From NCBI GenBank assembly GCA_029204225.1, contig CM055095.1:61859910-61923909 (forward strand): a stretch of 64,000 bases of DNA, given 5' to 3'. The notes under the pieces are model-generated. The model worked only from the letters and a program-made list of their open reading frames with translations. It made no database searches and was not told the DNA's origin. The position numbers were made by a program, and so were the translations under genes. Origin of the DNA: Diphasiastrum complanatum. Taxonomy: Eukaryota > Streptophyta > Lycopodiopsida > Lycopodiales > Lycopodiaceae. Of the stretch, positions 1-12,500 are shown piece by piece (the stretch's first letter is position 1; each line of letters opens with the position of its first letter).

Positions 1-471
1 ATCTGCCTATGAATCAGCAAAACCTCACAAGGTTCACTTCATGTCTAGCAATCACACGAGACGCCTTTGAATTCAAATAACTTTCAGGGAAACTTTCCGG
101 CTTCCTACTTCGTTTCTTGCAGAACATATACTTTCCTACAAGCAATACTTAGGAGCATAATACCTTTGGTAACACAAATAAACGAACGACACTAGTGTAC
201 TGGATTTTAAAGTCATTCGCCTGGCCTTGAAGTCGAAAGAATGACAGGTGCAGCTCTACATTGTACCGGCCCCTACAAGTAGATAACAAAAACAATCACT
301 TTGGGAATAATAACCAAAAAGTTTTAAGATCAGGATCTGGGTTATTTTTATAAATTTGAGCAGATTATCTTACATAAGAGCAACATGTCATCTACTGAAT
401 TAAAAAACTAAGCAACTTCAAATTTAAGAGTTTAGACTTGTAAACAATTTGGTGTCAACTAAGACCAGCAC
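1..471 (-). other. SSRP1 intron 6 (part), no coding sequence seen
   Basis: The donor lies at 471-470. The next SSRP1 motif (RYxVELHLSFL) is not found in either strand down to base 1, so this is treated as intron running off the edge. Confidence 0.6.
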
Positions 472-566
472 CTTGGTGTAAGGATACCAACTTCCTCAAA
501 CAAAGCAACAGCTTCTGCACCTGACGGCCCTACATCTGCCATCGACAAGATTCTATCACAGAATAC
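472..566 (-). CDS. SSRP1: SSRP1 exon 6
   Basis: A 95-bp exon (acceptor TTGCAG|GTATTC, donor CCAAG|GTGCTG) encodes [16 protein letters not shown] through EEVGILTP plus two bases of a split Arg codon. Plant SSRP1 continues with GRYxVELHLSFLR, which is not in the window. Read through without splicing it stops 11 bases past the donor. Confidence 0.92.
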
Positions 567-3500
567 CTGCAAGTTATAACAAGGGCATAACTCAGAGGAT
601 ATTCTCTAAGATTAGTTGCAAGTATGTAAATCAAAATACTGCTATGCCAGTTAAAGTAGCCCAAGATCTATTTATAAATCTTTCAAGAAATAGGTTTCCA
701 AGGAAATGTAACCTGAGCTGACGGGCGCTCCTCATCACCAACAAATGTGGCATTTGTATTGGGTACATGAAAAGTTATTTCCATCAAAGTGTCTTTCTGT
801 GGAAAAAGATTTGCAAGTACAGATGAACAATAAAAAACAGACAGTTTCCATATGAAGTACTAAATTTGAAACTCTCCATACTTTTACAAACAAAGAACTT
901 TATACAATGATTAACAAAAAATATTGTCAAAGGATTATCAAAAAATATGTCTACATAACGTCATAAACAGAGAGCTAGAATACGCAAGGTTACTACATAA
1001 TCAAAAGCACTTAGGAAATCTTTGCCCAATAGCAATGTTTAGATACCTGGTTTGAGCCAGCAGTTCGAACCGGCCGATTCAATGGTACGAACCGCGTTTG
1101 AATCGGACAAGCCAGGTTCGAACTGTAGAACCATTCAAACCAGCTTTAGGGTTTTTTTGTATTCTATTGAAATTTGACTCTTTATGAGGATAAATCATGA
1201 TTCACATTACACAAACTTAGTAATAAGTATCAAGCTAAGTTGGGGATGTCTGTAAAGCTAGCATGATGCATCAATTAGTTTGGTCTTCTCATAATCAACC
1301 TCCAAAGCTCTTTGCCTCCAGTATAAGTACATTGTACAAGGCAATGTTTCATAATTCATTGTAGCTGGGGACCCCTTCGGATGTGGATATCCTATGTTAG
1401 AGTGGATATCAGAATCTCCCCTAGACGAGTCACAACAAAATATTGTATCACCGACTAAGAGTCTCCACATTGAAGGTGAGAGTGGGCATTCTTGTTTCAA
1501 AATTCACACCTATAGTATTTAATGTAGATACATCTTGAATAAATTCTTCTGAGAATCGAGATAAAATGAACCATCTGTTAGAATTAATGGTTAATTGTAG
1601 AGGCCAGCCTGCGTGCTAGAAGGCCTATTTCTATTTTTAGTATAGGTACTATCTATTTTTAGTATAGGTATTAGTACCAATTTTGCTAGAATAGTATAGA
1701 AATCTATTTTAACCAAGTTAGTATAGATTTCTATTGTCAAGACTTCATAATTCGCATTTCAATTGCTATTGTAATAGAATAGCTTTTGATTTTCATTGTG
1801 GACAGCCTCTATAAGAGTAGCTGGGCGCCCACCTCCATGGTTATCTCAGTTTCCAGCTTATGAAGCATAGCTTCTTGCAGTCTCTCTTCTTCTTCAGCTT
1901 GTGGTTGATGTTTTGTGTGAGTACTAATAAGATTAGTCTACTCCGATTAGAGAATCTCTTCGATTCTAACATGGTATCAGAGCCAAGTTAGACCTAACAG
2001 TTCATGGTGTCAAAGCCATGGTTAGGTAACCCAAGTTGTGGGGCAGGTGACAGCTAGGACCCCAACCAAGTGTGGCTTGAGGGGGGGTGTTGGAATATCA
2101 ATCCACACTCTAGAGAGAACTATCAAACAGGGCGGATAGCTCAGTGGTAGAGAGAAATGGCAATTGTAATTTTTGTGGCAAGTATGGTCATTTTGCGTTT
2201 GAGTGCAGGAAAAAGAAGGCTATCCAAGACAAGAAGAAGCAGTCAAGCAACTTCATTGAAGACGAAGACAAAAGTGAAGTTGTGGGATGCTACGAGTTAT
2301 TCTCAGCTTCAACATCAGAGATCTCTGAAGATTGTTGGTATATTGATTCTGGAGCAACGCAACATATGACACCACATCGTGAGTGGTTCACACAGTTTGA
2401 TGACACTGGTGTAAATTCACATGTCAAACTTGGAAACAATTCTTCTTATGAAATCAAAGGTAGAGGTACAATGAGAGTACATTTACCTTCAGGGAATATA
2501 GGAGAAATTAAGAACGTTCTCTATGTTCCAGGCTTAAAAAAGGATTTACTTTCAGTTTCTGCCATAGCTAAACAGAATATGAAAGTTGAGTTTGACGATC
2601 AGAAGTGTCTCATCAAAGACAAAAACAAAGGTTACAAAGTTGTGGTCAAAGGATTGTTGGAAGGTCGACTTTACAAACTTGATGCAACTACATTGGATCA
2701 TCAGGTTTGTGCAGCTTCTGATAGTATGGAGAGCAGGATATGGCATGAAAGGTTTGGACATCTGAACTATAAAAGCTTACAGGTTCTAAAAGACAATAAT
2801 ATGGTAATAGGATTACCTAATATTGTATCTTCAAGAAAAATTTGTGAAGGATGTGTTATGGGCAAGCATCATCGTATGCAGTTTCTCAAGGATGGAGCAT
2901 ATAGAGCCAAGGAAATCTTGGGGCTTGTTCATACAGACTTATGCGGTCCCATGCAGACTGAGTCTATAGGGGGAGCATCCTACTTCATGATATTTGTGGA
3001 TGATTTTTCCAGGAAGGTATGGATATACTTGCTTAAGTATAAGAGTCAAGCTTTTAAGTTCTTTACTCAGTTCAAATCACTTGTTGAGAAGCAGACAGGA
3101 AAGCAAATCAAGATTCTACGTTCAGATAAGGGAGGTGAATTCATATCTACAGAGTTCCAGGAATTCTGCAAAGAACATGGAATCAAGAGACAATTTGCTT
3201 CAATTGATACACCACAGAATAATGGAGTAGCCGAGAGAAAAAACAGGTCTATTGTGGAGAGTGCTCGAAGCATGCTACGAGGTAAAAACCTCAAGAATCA
3301 TTTGTGGGGCGAAGCAGTTAGTACAGCAGTTTACTTGCTTAACAGAAGTCCTACAAAAGCTGTTCTAAATCGAACTCCAGAAGAAGCTTTCACAAGTATA
3401 AAACCTAAAGTGGATCATCTACGAGTTTTTGGTTGTATAGCATATGCTCATATTCCTAAAGATAATCGTCAAAAACTTGATTCAAAGGCAATCAAGTGTT

Positions 3501-6500
3501 TATTCCTTGGTTATGATGAGGAAGAGAAAGCATATCGCCTTTATAATCTTACCAGAAAGAAGGTGATTATGAGCAGGGATGTTGTGTTTGAAGAAAGTGA
3601 GTCTTCTACCCTAGAAGATCATGAGGAGGATGTATTTTCTCCTTCATCAAAAACTCCTATTATAGATGATTTTCAGGAAGATACAGGTCCATGTGATACA
3701 GCTTCTACACAAGTTATACCAAGGGTGTGTACACATGTGGATCTTGGTAAACGGAAGGAAAGGTCAAGGGTATTTAATACATATTCTCCTTCTACGTCAC
3801 CTACAAAGAAGTTGCCAAGATGGTATTTTGAGACTATAAAAGATAGTCAAATGTTGGATGAGGGAGAATCGAGTCAACAAGGAGCTAAGAGATTGACACG
3901 GTCAAGTGGACACTATCATGAAGATGGTGAAGAAACGCATTATGCATTTATGGCTTCAATGTTGGATTCTGAGGATCCTTTATTTTATGAAGATGCTGCA
4001 AAAGAACAAGTTTGGAAAACTGCTATGGATGAGGAGTTCAGTTCTATCATGAAAAACGAGACATGGGATCTTGGTGAACTTCCAGCAGGTAGGAAACCAA
4101 TTGGTTGCAAGTGGATTTATAGAACCGAGTTTAAGTCTGATGGTTCTATAGATAAGTATAAGGCCAGATTAGTAGCCAAAGGATATGCTCAGAGGGAAGG
4201 GATTGACTATGAAGATACTTTCGCACCGGTTGCTAAAATGAATACTTTGAGGAGTGTTGGCAATTGCATCTCATTTTGGATGGGATATTCAGCAAATGGA
4301 TGTCAAGAGTGCTTTCTTGAATGGTTACCTTGAAGAAGAGGTTTATCTGGAGCAACCTCAGGGTTATGAGGTTGAAGGCAAAGAGCACTTGGTTTGCAAG
4401 TTAAAGAAAGCATTATATGGGTTGAAACAAGCACCTAGAGCATGGTATACACGTATCAACAATTATTTTTCGAAGCAGAATTTTCATAGAAGCATGTCAG
4501 AGTCAACGTTTTATATTATGAAAGATTTGGATGACATAGTCATTATTGTTCTTTATGTAGATGATCTTATTATCACAGGGTCAAATAAGTGACTAATAGA
4601 GAAGATAAAGAACAATCTTTCACAGGAGTTTGATATGAAAGATTTAGAGAGACTTCAATATTGTTTGGGTATTGAAGTTTGGAGATCAAAGGAAAGTCTT
4701 TTCATATCACAAGCAAAGTATGCAAGAGAGTTACTCAAGAAGTTTAACATGCTTGATTGTAAGTCCATTTCTACACCATATGATCCAAGTGTAAAACTTA
4801 CAAAAGAGGAAAATTCTGAAAGTGAGAATGAAACACTTTATAGGCAGCTTGTAGGTAGTCTTATCTGTCTAACGACTACTCGACCAGACATTTCATATGC
4901 AGTGAGCATGGTGAGTCAGTTCATGTCTTTACCAAAAGTTTGTCATTGGAAAGCGGCAAAAAGGATTTTGCGTTATGTCAAAGGGACACTCAGGTATGGC
5001 ATTTATTATGGTAAAGGAACAAAAATAAAACTTGAGGGTTTTGTTGATGCTGACTGGGCAGGAAATGCAAAAGATAGAAGATCGACTACAGGATATGCAT
5101 TCAATCTTGGAACAGGAACTATATCTTGGAGTAGTAAAAAGCAACCAACAATTGTTTTATCTTCTACAGAGGCAGAGTACAAGGCTACTACATCAGCAAC
5201 TTGTGAAGCAATTTTGTTACGAAGGATTCTAAAAGATCTTCATATAGAACAAGTTGAACCTACAATTCTATGGTGTGACAATCAGAGTTGTATACAGCTT
5301 GCAAAGAATCCAGTATTTCATAGCAGGTCAAAGCATATTGAAGTTCAGCAGCATTTTATACGAGAAAAGTTACAAAGTGGTGAAGTAGAGTTGATCTACT
5401 GTGACACCAATGATCAAGTTGCAGATATCTTCGCAAAAGGACTTGGTCGTGAAAAATTTGAGAAGTTCAGGACTCTCCTAGGTGTTATTGATAATCAATT
5501 ATCCATTAAGGGGGAGTGTTAGAATTAATGGTTGATTGTAGTGGCCAGCCTACGTGCTAGAAGGCCTATTTCTATTTTTAGTATAGGTACTATCTATTTT
5601 GAGTATAGGTACCTTTGCTAGAATAGTATAGAAATCTATTTTAACCAAGTTAGCATAGATTTCTGTTGTTAAGACTTCATAATTAGCATTTCAATTGCTA
5701 TTGTAGTAGAATAGCTTTTGCTTTTCATTGTGGACAGCCTCTATAAGAGGAGGTACGTTTATTCCCCATGATTTTACAAGGCGACACAAAAGAGTGGTTT
5801 TTAAACCTTGAAGGCCAAGACAACACGTCTTGGGAGACCATCACCACAAGGGGCTAGTTAAGCAAGAGAGTTCCCACGTCTACAAATCCACTTTTCTCTT
5901 TTCATATACACAACATGATCTATTCTTTGCTTTCTTTCTTGGCATTGTTGAAATGTTTTGGTGCTAGTAGATTTCTCAGTTGTGACCTACTCTGCCATCA
6001 TTCTTATGACCGTTTGAACTATCAGACCCTGAACTGACAGCTTCAGTCTTGCTTCTTTGAGATACGTATGTTAAGTACAACTCCTAACTGATAACCATCT
6101 TAGCAATATGGATCTGCCCATTTTTTAACGTCGATTGAAACTGAACTACCGACTGTTGAACCTGAAGATAAAATTTGCTTAGTCATCAATGCTCAGCATA
6201 AAGTGAATCTGCTGGTGTAGCTCACTTTTCCAATCTTTTTCTTTTTGCAATTCATACTTCACATTTCTAGATCTGCATCCAGCATTCTGATTGCATTCTC
6301 AGCAAAATGCTCCACTTAAGATAGAAAGATTCAGCACAAACCAGCAGGCAAAAACTTTTGAAGTTTTTACCATACATGAACAAAAGCGAAGAGATTTTGA
6401 TAATAGATCAATCCAACCAACATGATCCAAATGCATCGACAGAAAATGGCCTGGTTGATACTTCAAGCACATGTGATAACTTCGAACAGAGTGGTAATAC

Positions 6501-9500
6501 TGCAAGGCAAAAGAAACTTTTGAACCCAACAGCTCAAGATACAATGCAAAGAGTCTTAACACCTCGTTTAAGTGAATCAATGTTTCCTGCAACTTGTTTA
6601 GAAATTCTTAGCGAAAACCTTGCTTCTTCTCTGTGGAGTTCATAACCAGCATCGAACATGCCTTGTAGACTAACATGACTCAAGAGAATCTAAAGTTCAA
6701 AAGCAATAAACATAACTTCACAATTAAGTTTGCTCCTTGAACAAACTTACGCATGTGATATTAATCATAACAAAGTTCTAGATGAACTCATTTATGTTCA
6801 TTGAGACAGTTTATCAAATAAGATATTTAAAAAACAAGAAGCTTATTTTCATTATACCACTTTTTGCAAAGATTTGAATTAAATACAGAGTTGTCTCCCG
6901 AGTCCCATGTGAAGCACATGGAACTATGTTGAAGATAAAATTGATCTTTTTACCTCGTTTGCAGATGTCGTATCATCTACATGAAAATCCATGACTACGT
7001 CATTCTTCCCTTGTGTCTGTGTCTGTGACACATCTGCTACTGAGACTTCAAACGCCTGCTTCCCATCAACAGAAAAAGACAACGTGTTTCCTGCCAGCAT
7101 ACAACACAAACAATGATCAACTATCTGTCGATTCTCATAAGTTCACCAAAGATAAGGGAAGGAGAGGCACAACAGGAACTAAAATAACACTAAAAAATGT
7201 AACAAGAAACGGCTCACCTTCTAGTTCAATTCATAATTAACTGGAAAAATATAACCAGATTTGGCTCACATTCTAGTAACATACTCTTAAGCTGGTAACT
7301 AACCAGTGTGGTGACCAGGACTGGCTTACCTTCCAGATCAATTTCTCCCCAGTTCTGACCACTAACTGCAAGCATTTTTTCTTCAGGCAAAAACCCCATT
7401 TTTGACGAGAAATAGTTGCTCAAGCTCGACATGTCCTGCAAAATGAGTCACCCATACAGGTGTTAAAATCCCTAGCTAGATGCTGTAAGTCATGGTGTGG
7501 AAGCATACATGGATCACAGATGACAAAGTCATCAAAACTAGTAACCGTGAATGATAGACTGCTATACAATAAACTAGTTCTTCCTTAGACTGAATTTGAA
7601 TATATAGTTGGAACTTTGCAGTTTAGGGATGCATCCCGTGCTAGGTGACGCTTCAGAGAGTGTGCTGCTGATAGACGGCCCCCTTCTCAGTTGTTAATAC
7701 CTCTTTCTCTTTCTCTTTTTAATACTAAAAAGAACCAGGTAATGGGTGTTAAAGTTAATGTTCACATTATTACCCCTAATGTTGTCATTTAGGAAATTAG
7801 GATTATTGGGCCATGCCTGCGTGCAGATTCTACGGGACCCTTACCTATATTTAGTAGAAGTCAAGTTGACTATAGTTAGACAAGTTTTGCTATACATAGG
7901 TGTTGGTGCTTTTACCATATAGAGAGACATTAATTAGGCAATTGCTTTTAGATTGTTTTTGCTTTTAGCTTAGACCGAAGCCTATAAGTTTGTAGTGTGC
8001 CCTACCTCATATGCAATGGGACATAGTTGGGAGTTTCTCATCAATGGTGTTCTCTCTCATGTGTTTGGCTATTGTTTCATCAGAATAGGAATCTTGTCTT
8101 GGGTACTTGTATGAGCAAGTCGGTTTTCTAACATGGTATCAGAGCGTGGTTCAAGATTGAGAGAACAAGGAGGTACTCCAACGAACTGAATCAATTCATA
8201 AGGGATTGATTTGGCCATCATCTTCAAAGGAGAAAAGCAAGTGCAGGTGGTGTGCCTAGCCAGCTCTCAAGCTTGATCTTCATCTACAACAGTGGCAGCT
8301 TTGTGAGAAGATCTGGTGCTATAGGGAAAAGACCTGAGCTGCAAGAGGAGATCTATGGAATCTCCCTCCAATTTCAGGTTGTTGTAGGACAGCAAAGCAC
8401 GGAGCCATAGGAGGATCTTGGTTGCTTCTGATCTGAGGGTTGAATCTAGAAGTGGTTTCATTATCAGTTGAATCATTTCCAGGAATCGAATAGCTGGTGA
8501 ACGTCAAATTCACAGGTCTGGAATCAGTTTGTTGAAGACTGGTCGCTGGAGAATTATCCATTCTTTGTTGGAAATAGATTGATTGGAGGCTGACAATTTG
8601 GACAGCTGGTGTTGGAGCGTTGGAGCGCTGCAGATCGTGGTCCAAAGTTAGATTCAGATGCGCTCAGAAAGTTTGATTGAAGAGCTGCTGTAGAGAAGGA
8701 TTTGTGGGTAGATCATTGGAGGATCGTGACAAAAGCGCTCGTTTTTCTGCTTCTTCTGCTGTTTCTACTGAGGTGAAGAAGCCTACGTGGACAGATTGAT
8801 ATCGTACATAGTGATCTTTGCTACTGAGGCTTGAGAAAGACTTATTCTGCTCGCTGGATATGGAACAAGTGATGCTGAGTTTGGTGCTGTTGCAGAAGGC
8901 TATGCTGCTGGGATGCAGGCTCCTCCGCAGGACCTTTTGTTGCTGGAGCAGCAACTGAACCAAGTGTGCGTGTGTCAGAGCAGCATAGAACAGTTGGGGC
9001 TTGGGAACTTGGAAGACAAAGATCGGGTTTGTCGTGTAAATGATCTGGAGGGTCTGAGCGTGGTCAGTGTTGTTGCTGGTAGCAGAAATTCTTTTGCAAT
9101 CTGTGAAGATGGCCGACTCTACACGTGGGGCTGGAATCAGCAGGGTACTCTGGGGCATCCTCCGGAAACCAAGACGGAAGGCACCCCTAGTCAGGTTAAA
9201 GCTCTGGAAAACGTGAAGATCGTGCAGGTTGCAATCAGAGGATGGCACTGTTTTGCAGAGGACGAAGGACGGACAGATGCTTGGGGTAGGTCTTCTTGGC
9301 CCTGATGGTAACGGACTTCATCAAGGGACTAAAAAAGGCTAAGCATGTGTGCAGCACTTGCAGAGACCATGTGCATGCTCTGAGCAAAGGCGTCCCTGCT
9401 CCCTAGGTGATGAGTGCGTTTTTCGGAAAAGCAACTGGTTGTTGCCGAGGCCAAGGTGGATCTATGCATATGTTTTTCAAAGAACACAATATTTTGGAAG

Positions 9501-12500
9501 GGTTTGCTTTTATTGGAGACAATGTTTCATGGGCGCGTTTCGTACGTCGTTTCATACGCGTTTAAAACGCGTATGAAACGTCTGGTTCAGGTTCGAAACA
9601 GGAAATTTTTTTAGGGTTTTTTTTTTTTTGAAAATGTGTTTTTGAGGGTTTTTGCAGATGTCATAGAAAGTCTAGTAACAAGTAGATACATCCAATTTCA
9701 TGAGAATGCTCTAGAGAATGCAATTTCAAGAGGAGAAGCTGTGTATGGTAACTATGGTCACTTTCCTCAATCAATTATTGATACTATCATGGATAGGTTA
9801 TTAGGTTGCGAGAATCTGTTCATGCCCATTGCCAGTACATACTACAAAGCTTATGGCGCGGTTTTTGGGGTTTACAGATGTCATAGACAGTCTAGTAACA
9901 AGTAGATACATCCAATTTCATGAGAATGCTCTAGAGAAATTAGAATGCAATTTCAAGAGGAGAAGCTGTGTATGGTGATTATGGTCACTTTCCTCAGTCA
10001 ATTATTGAAATTATTGATACTATCATGCATAGGTCCCGCGGATCCCGGTACCGCGGGACCGTCATGGTACCGCGGTACCATAATATATTAATATAATTAA
10101 TACTTAATATTTTTTCAAATTTTCTTAAACCTAATCTACCCGCCCCCCTCGCTTCTTCTCTCCCAATTTTTTTCCAGCCATTGTTGCCCTGCCTTCGCTA
10201 CTGGTTTTGCTGCCCTGCCTTCCCTGCCTTGCGTCTGATTTGCGTCGCCCTTCGCCCACAGACCGCCCTGCCTTGCATCTGATTTGCAAGAACCTGCCTT
10301 CGCCCATTTTCAGCGTCTCTCACACAGTGTACCCTGCTGTTCTTTTTCCAGCGTTTTGTCCCTAGTTTTCTCCATCGCAATGGTGCAATCCGACCTTTCC
10401 GATCTATGGGACGAGGTAGACATTGTCAGGCGGGTTGCTGACAAGGCCAACAAGACCGGTCAGAAGATCGTGCGCTGCCGATACTGTCTCGTCGAGTTTG
10501 CTGCATCCCTCACTCGCCTTAAAGGCCATCTGCTCGGTGAACGCGCCAAAAATGGTGCCACCTTGAATGTTGCCCCTTGTGGCAGCATGACCGTCCCCGA
10601 CTGGCAGCGACTACTGGACACCTACGGGCCGCGGCTCGTGGCAGGGGAGTCAAGTAATTCCTGGATACCATCCAAGTCATAGTTAATTGTTCATGTGGTG
10701 GTACCAAGTGGGATGAATTCTTCTAGGAAGATTTGTTTTGAGTTAGACAAAAATGGTTTCTTTAAGTTCTTGAATCTATCCAAGTTCATGTTCTATCATG
10801 TGGTAGATTCTGTTATAAGATTTGGAAGCTAAGGTTGTTGATTAGGCATGGGTTTAAACTTTATAAGATAAGGCCTAGGCAATGGGCACTGGGCATGGGT
10901 TTAAACTCTAACACTCCCCTTTAATGTTTACATTGTCAAGAACTATGCATATGTATCCGCCCATATAATGAAGATCCACAATTCATATTTGAATTGTGGA
11001 TCTTCATTATATGGGCGGATACATATGCATAGTTCTTGACAATGTAAACATTAAAGGGGAGTGTTAGAGTGTTAGATAAGGCATGGGTTTAAAGTTTATA
11101 AGATAAGGCCTAGGCAATGGGCATTGGGGTGTAATTGTTGACATGCTATCAAGTACCTACTACCATGTGGCAATGGGCATGCAAACCCTCACAAGCTAAA
11201 CTTCTTGCTCTCTTACAAGACTCTAAAGATGCTAATGGTCGTGACTTTGCATACTTCCTGAATGCACTCGAGCATGATTTCTCAAGGCCATAAGCTTTGT
11301 GCTGGCATGAACAAATTCTCGCAACCTATCCATGACAATATCAATAATTGATTGAGGAAACCGACCATACACATTTTCTCCTCTTGAAATTGCATTCTCT
11401 AGAGCATTCTCATGAAATGTATCTACTTGGTACTAGTCTTCTATGACATGTCTAATCCCCAAAGACACATAAAAACACAATTTCAAAAAAAAAAAAAAAA
11501 ACCTAAAAGAATTTTCCGTTTCAAACCTAAACCTCCCGTTTCAAACGCATTTCGAAACTATGTACGAAACGGACCCATGAAACATTGTAAAAGCCAAACT
11601 TTTGTTTTGAAATTTTATAATCCATTTTGAACAGTCCATTTTGAAACAGACTTTTTGAAACAAAATTTCATTAAATAAAACATGTTTTAGTGCAACATTG
11701 GTTGCACATCATGCAAGTACTAGGTTCTTTTAACACATTGGGAACGAGGAATTACTAAAGCAAAATTCATCCAAAGTGACAAAATTTAATCCTCATGAGG
11801 TTGATTTCCTCTCTTGGTAGCATTTTTCCTTAACACTCTAGATCCTCAACATGTAAGCTTTGGCTTTGTTATCACTGAAAAGGCATGACAAGGAAATCAC
11901 TAACCTGACACTAAAATTGGATTCCCTAGATTTTGAAACCTAATTTGTGTGCAAAACTCTGGATTTGACACGTCGAACTCTAGTTTCCATGTAAGATGCG
12001 AGGTACTAGAAGGTACACCCTGGACGGAGAATTTATTTTCTCCTTGGGTGGAATCTTCTCCAAAGATAGTATGGTGAGTACAGAGCTTTCTCCAGGCTTG
12101 GATTGCTTGACTTCATGGGGTTAATGCCATATTTAATGAGCCCAACTCATAATGCGGGGTCCATGGGGCAAGTGACCTTCTTCTCCAATTAGCACTTGGC
12201 TGTCCAATACCAAGGCTTTTCATTTGCTTTTCTAACTCCTATGCAACACATGGCTCTTGGTTGTTGGCTTTTGGATATTTCGCATTGGGAACCATTGGCC
12301 ATTGGATTTCTCTATCTCTAGTAGTATAAATAGGCATTCTCTTTCTACTGAGGAGGAAGAGGCTGGAGAGACTAGAGAGAGTGGCAATGCTTGTGTACAT
12401 ACATTCTTTGGATAGAGATTTGTCTCCATTGATATCCTGCTTTGCTTCCATAGTATGCATAATTTGTGATTGTTCATAAAACGTTAATCACTTAATTCAT

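Larger units (their letters stand above)
1576..5749 (+). mobile_element. Copia-1: gag-deleted Ty1/copia LTR retrotransposon in SSRP1 intron 4
   Basis: The order is 5' LTR, iMet-type primer-binding site, short leader, pol (protease, integrase, RT, RNase H), polypurine tract, and a 3' LTR cut short. PR-IN-RT-RNaseH is the copia order. Gag upstream of the zinc knuckle is absent, pol has a frameshift and a stop, and the 3' LTR lacks its last ~155 bp. The element lies antisense to SSRP1. It cannot be autonomous as it stands. Confidence 0.92.
9497..11610. mobile_element. Long-inverted-repeat (foldback-like) DNA element with BED-finger remnant
   Basis: The left arm (9497-9858) and right arm (11292-11610) are reverse complements over most of their length. 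Shared blocks include ACAATGTTTCATGGG, CATGAGAATGCTCTAGAG and AATGCAATTTCAAGAGGAG. A third partial copy of the left arm lies in direct orientation at 9870-10033. Between the arms are GC palindromes, a BED zinc-finger ORF and a large palindrome. Exact ends and target duplications could not be fixed. The arrangement could be a foldback or Mutator-like element that picked up a hAT fragment, or two nested elements. Confidence 0.65.

Noticed and set aside
2130-2152. tRNA gene
   Set aside because: Only a 5' half with an A-box is present. There is no anticodon arm, B-box or acceptor 3' strand.
6299-6645. Open frames in SSRP1 intron 4
   Set aside because: They overlap on opposite strands, lack motifs and lie between validated exons.
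8319-9248. Minus-strand open frames opposite the leader and RCC1 fragment
   Set aside because: No domain or homology is recognised, and the plus strand carries the RCC1 signal.
9349-9614. Continuation of the RCC1 gene or a zinc-finger protein after the stop at 9305
   Set aside because: Cys-containing frames (for example [18 protein letters not shown]) do not match RCC1 or any domain I can name, and the right part belongs to the foldback arm.
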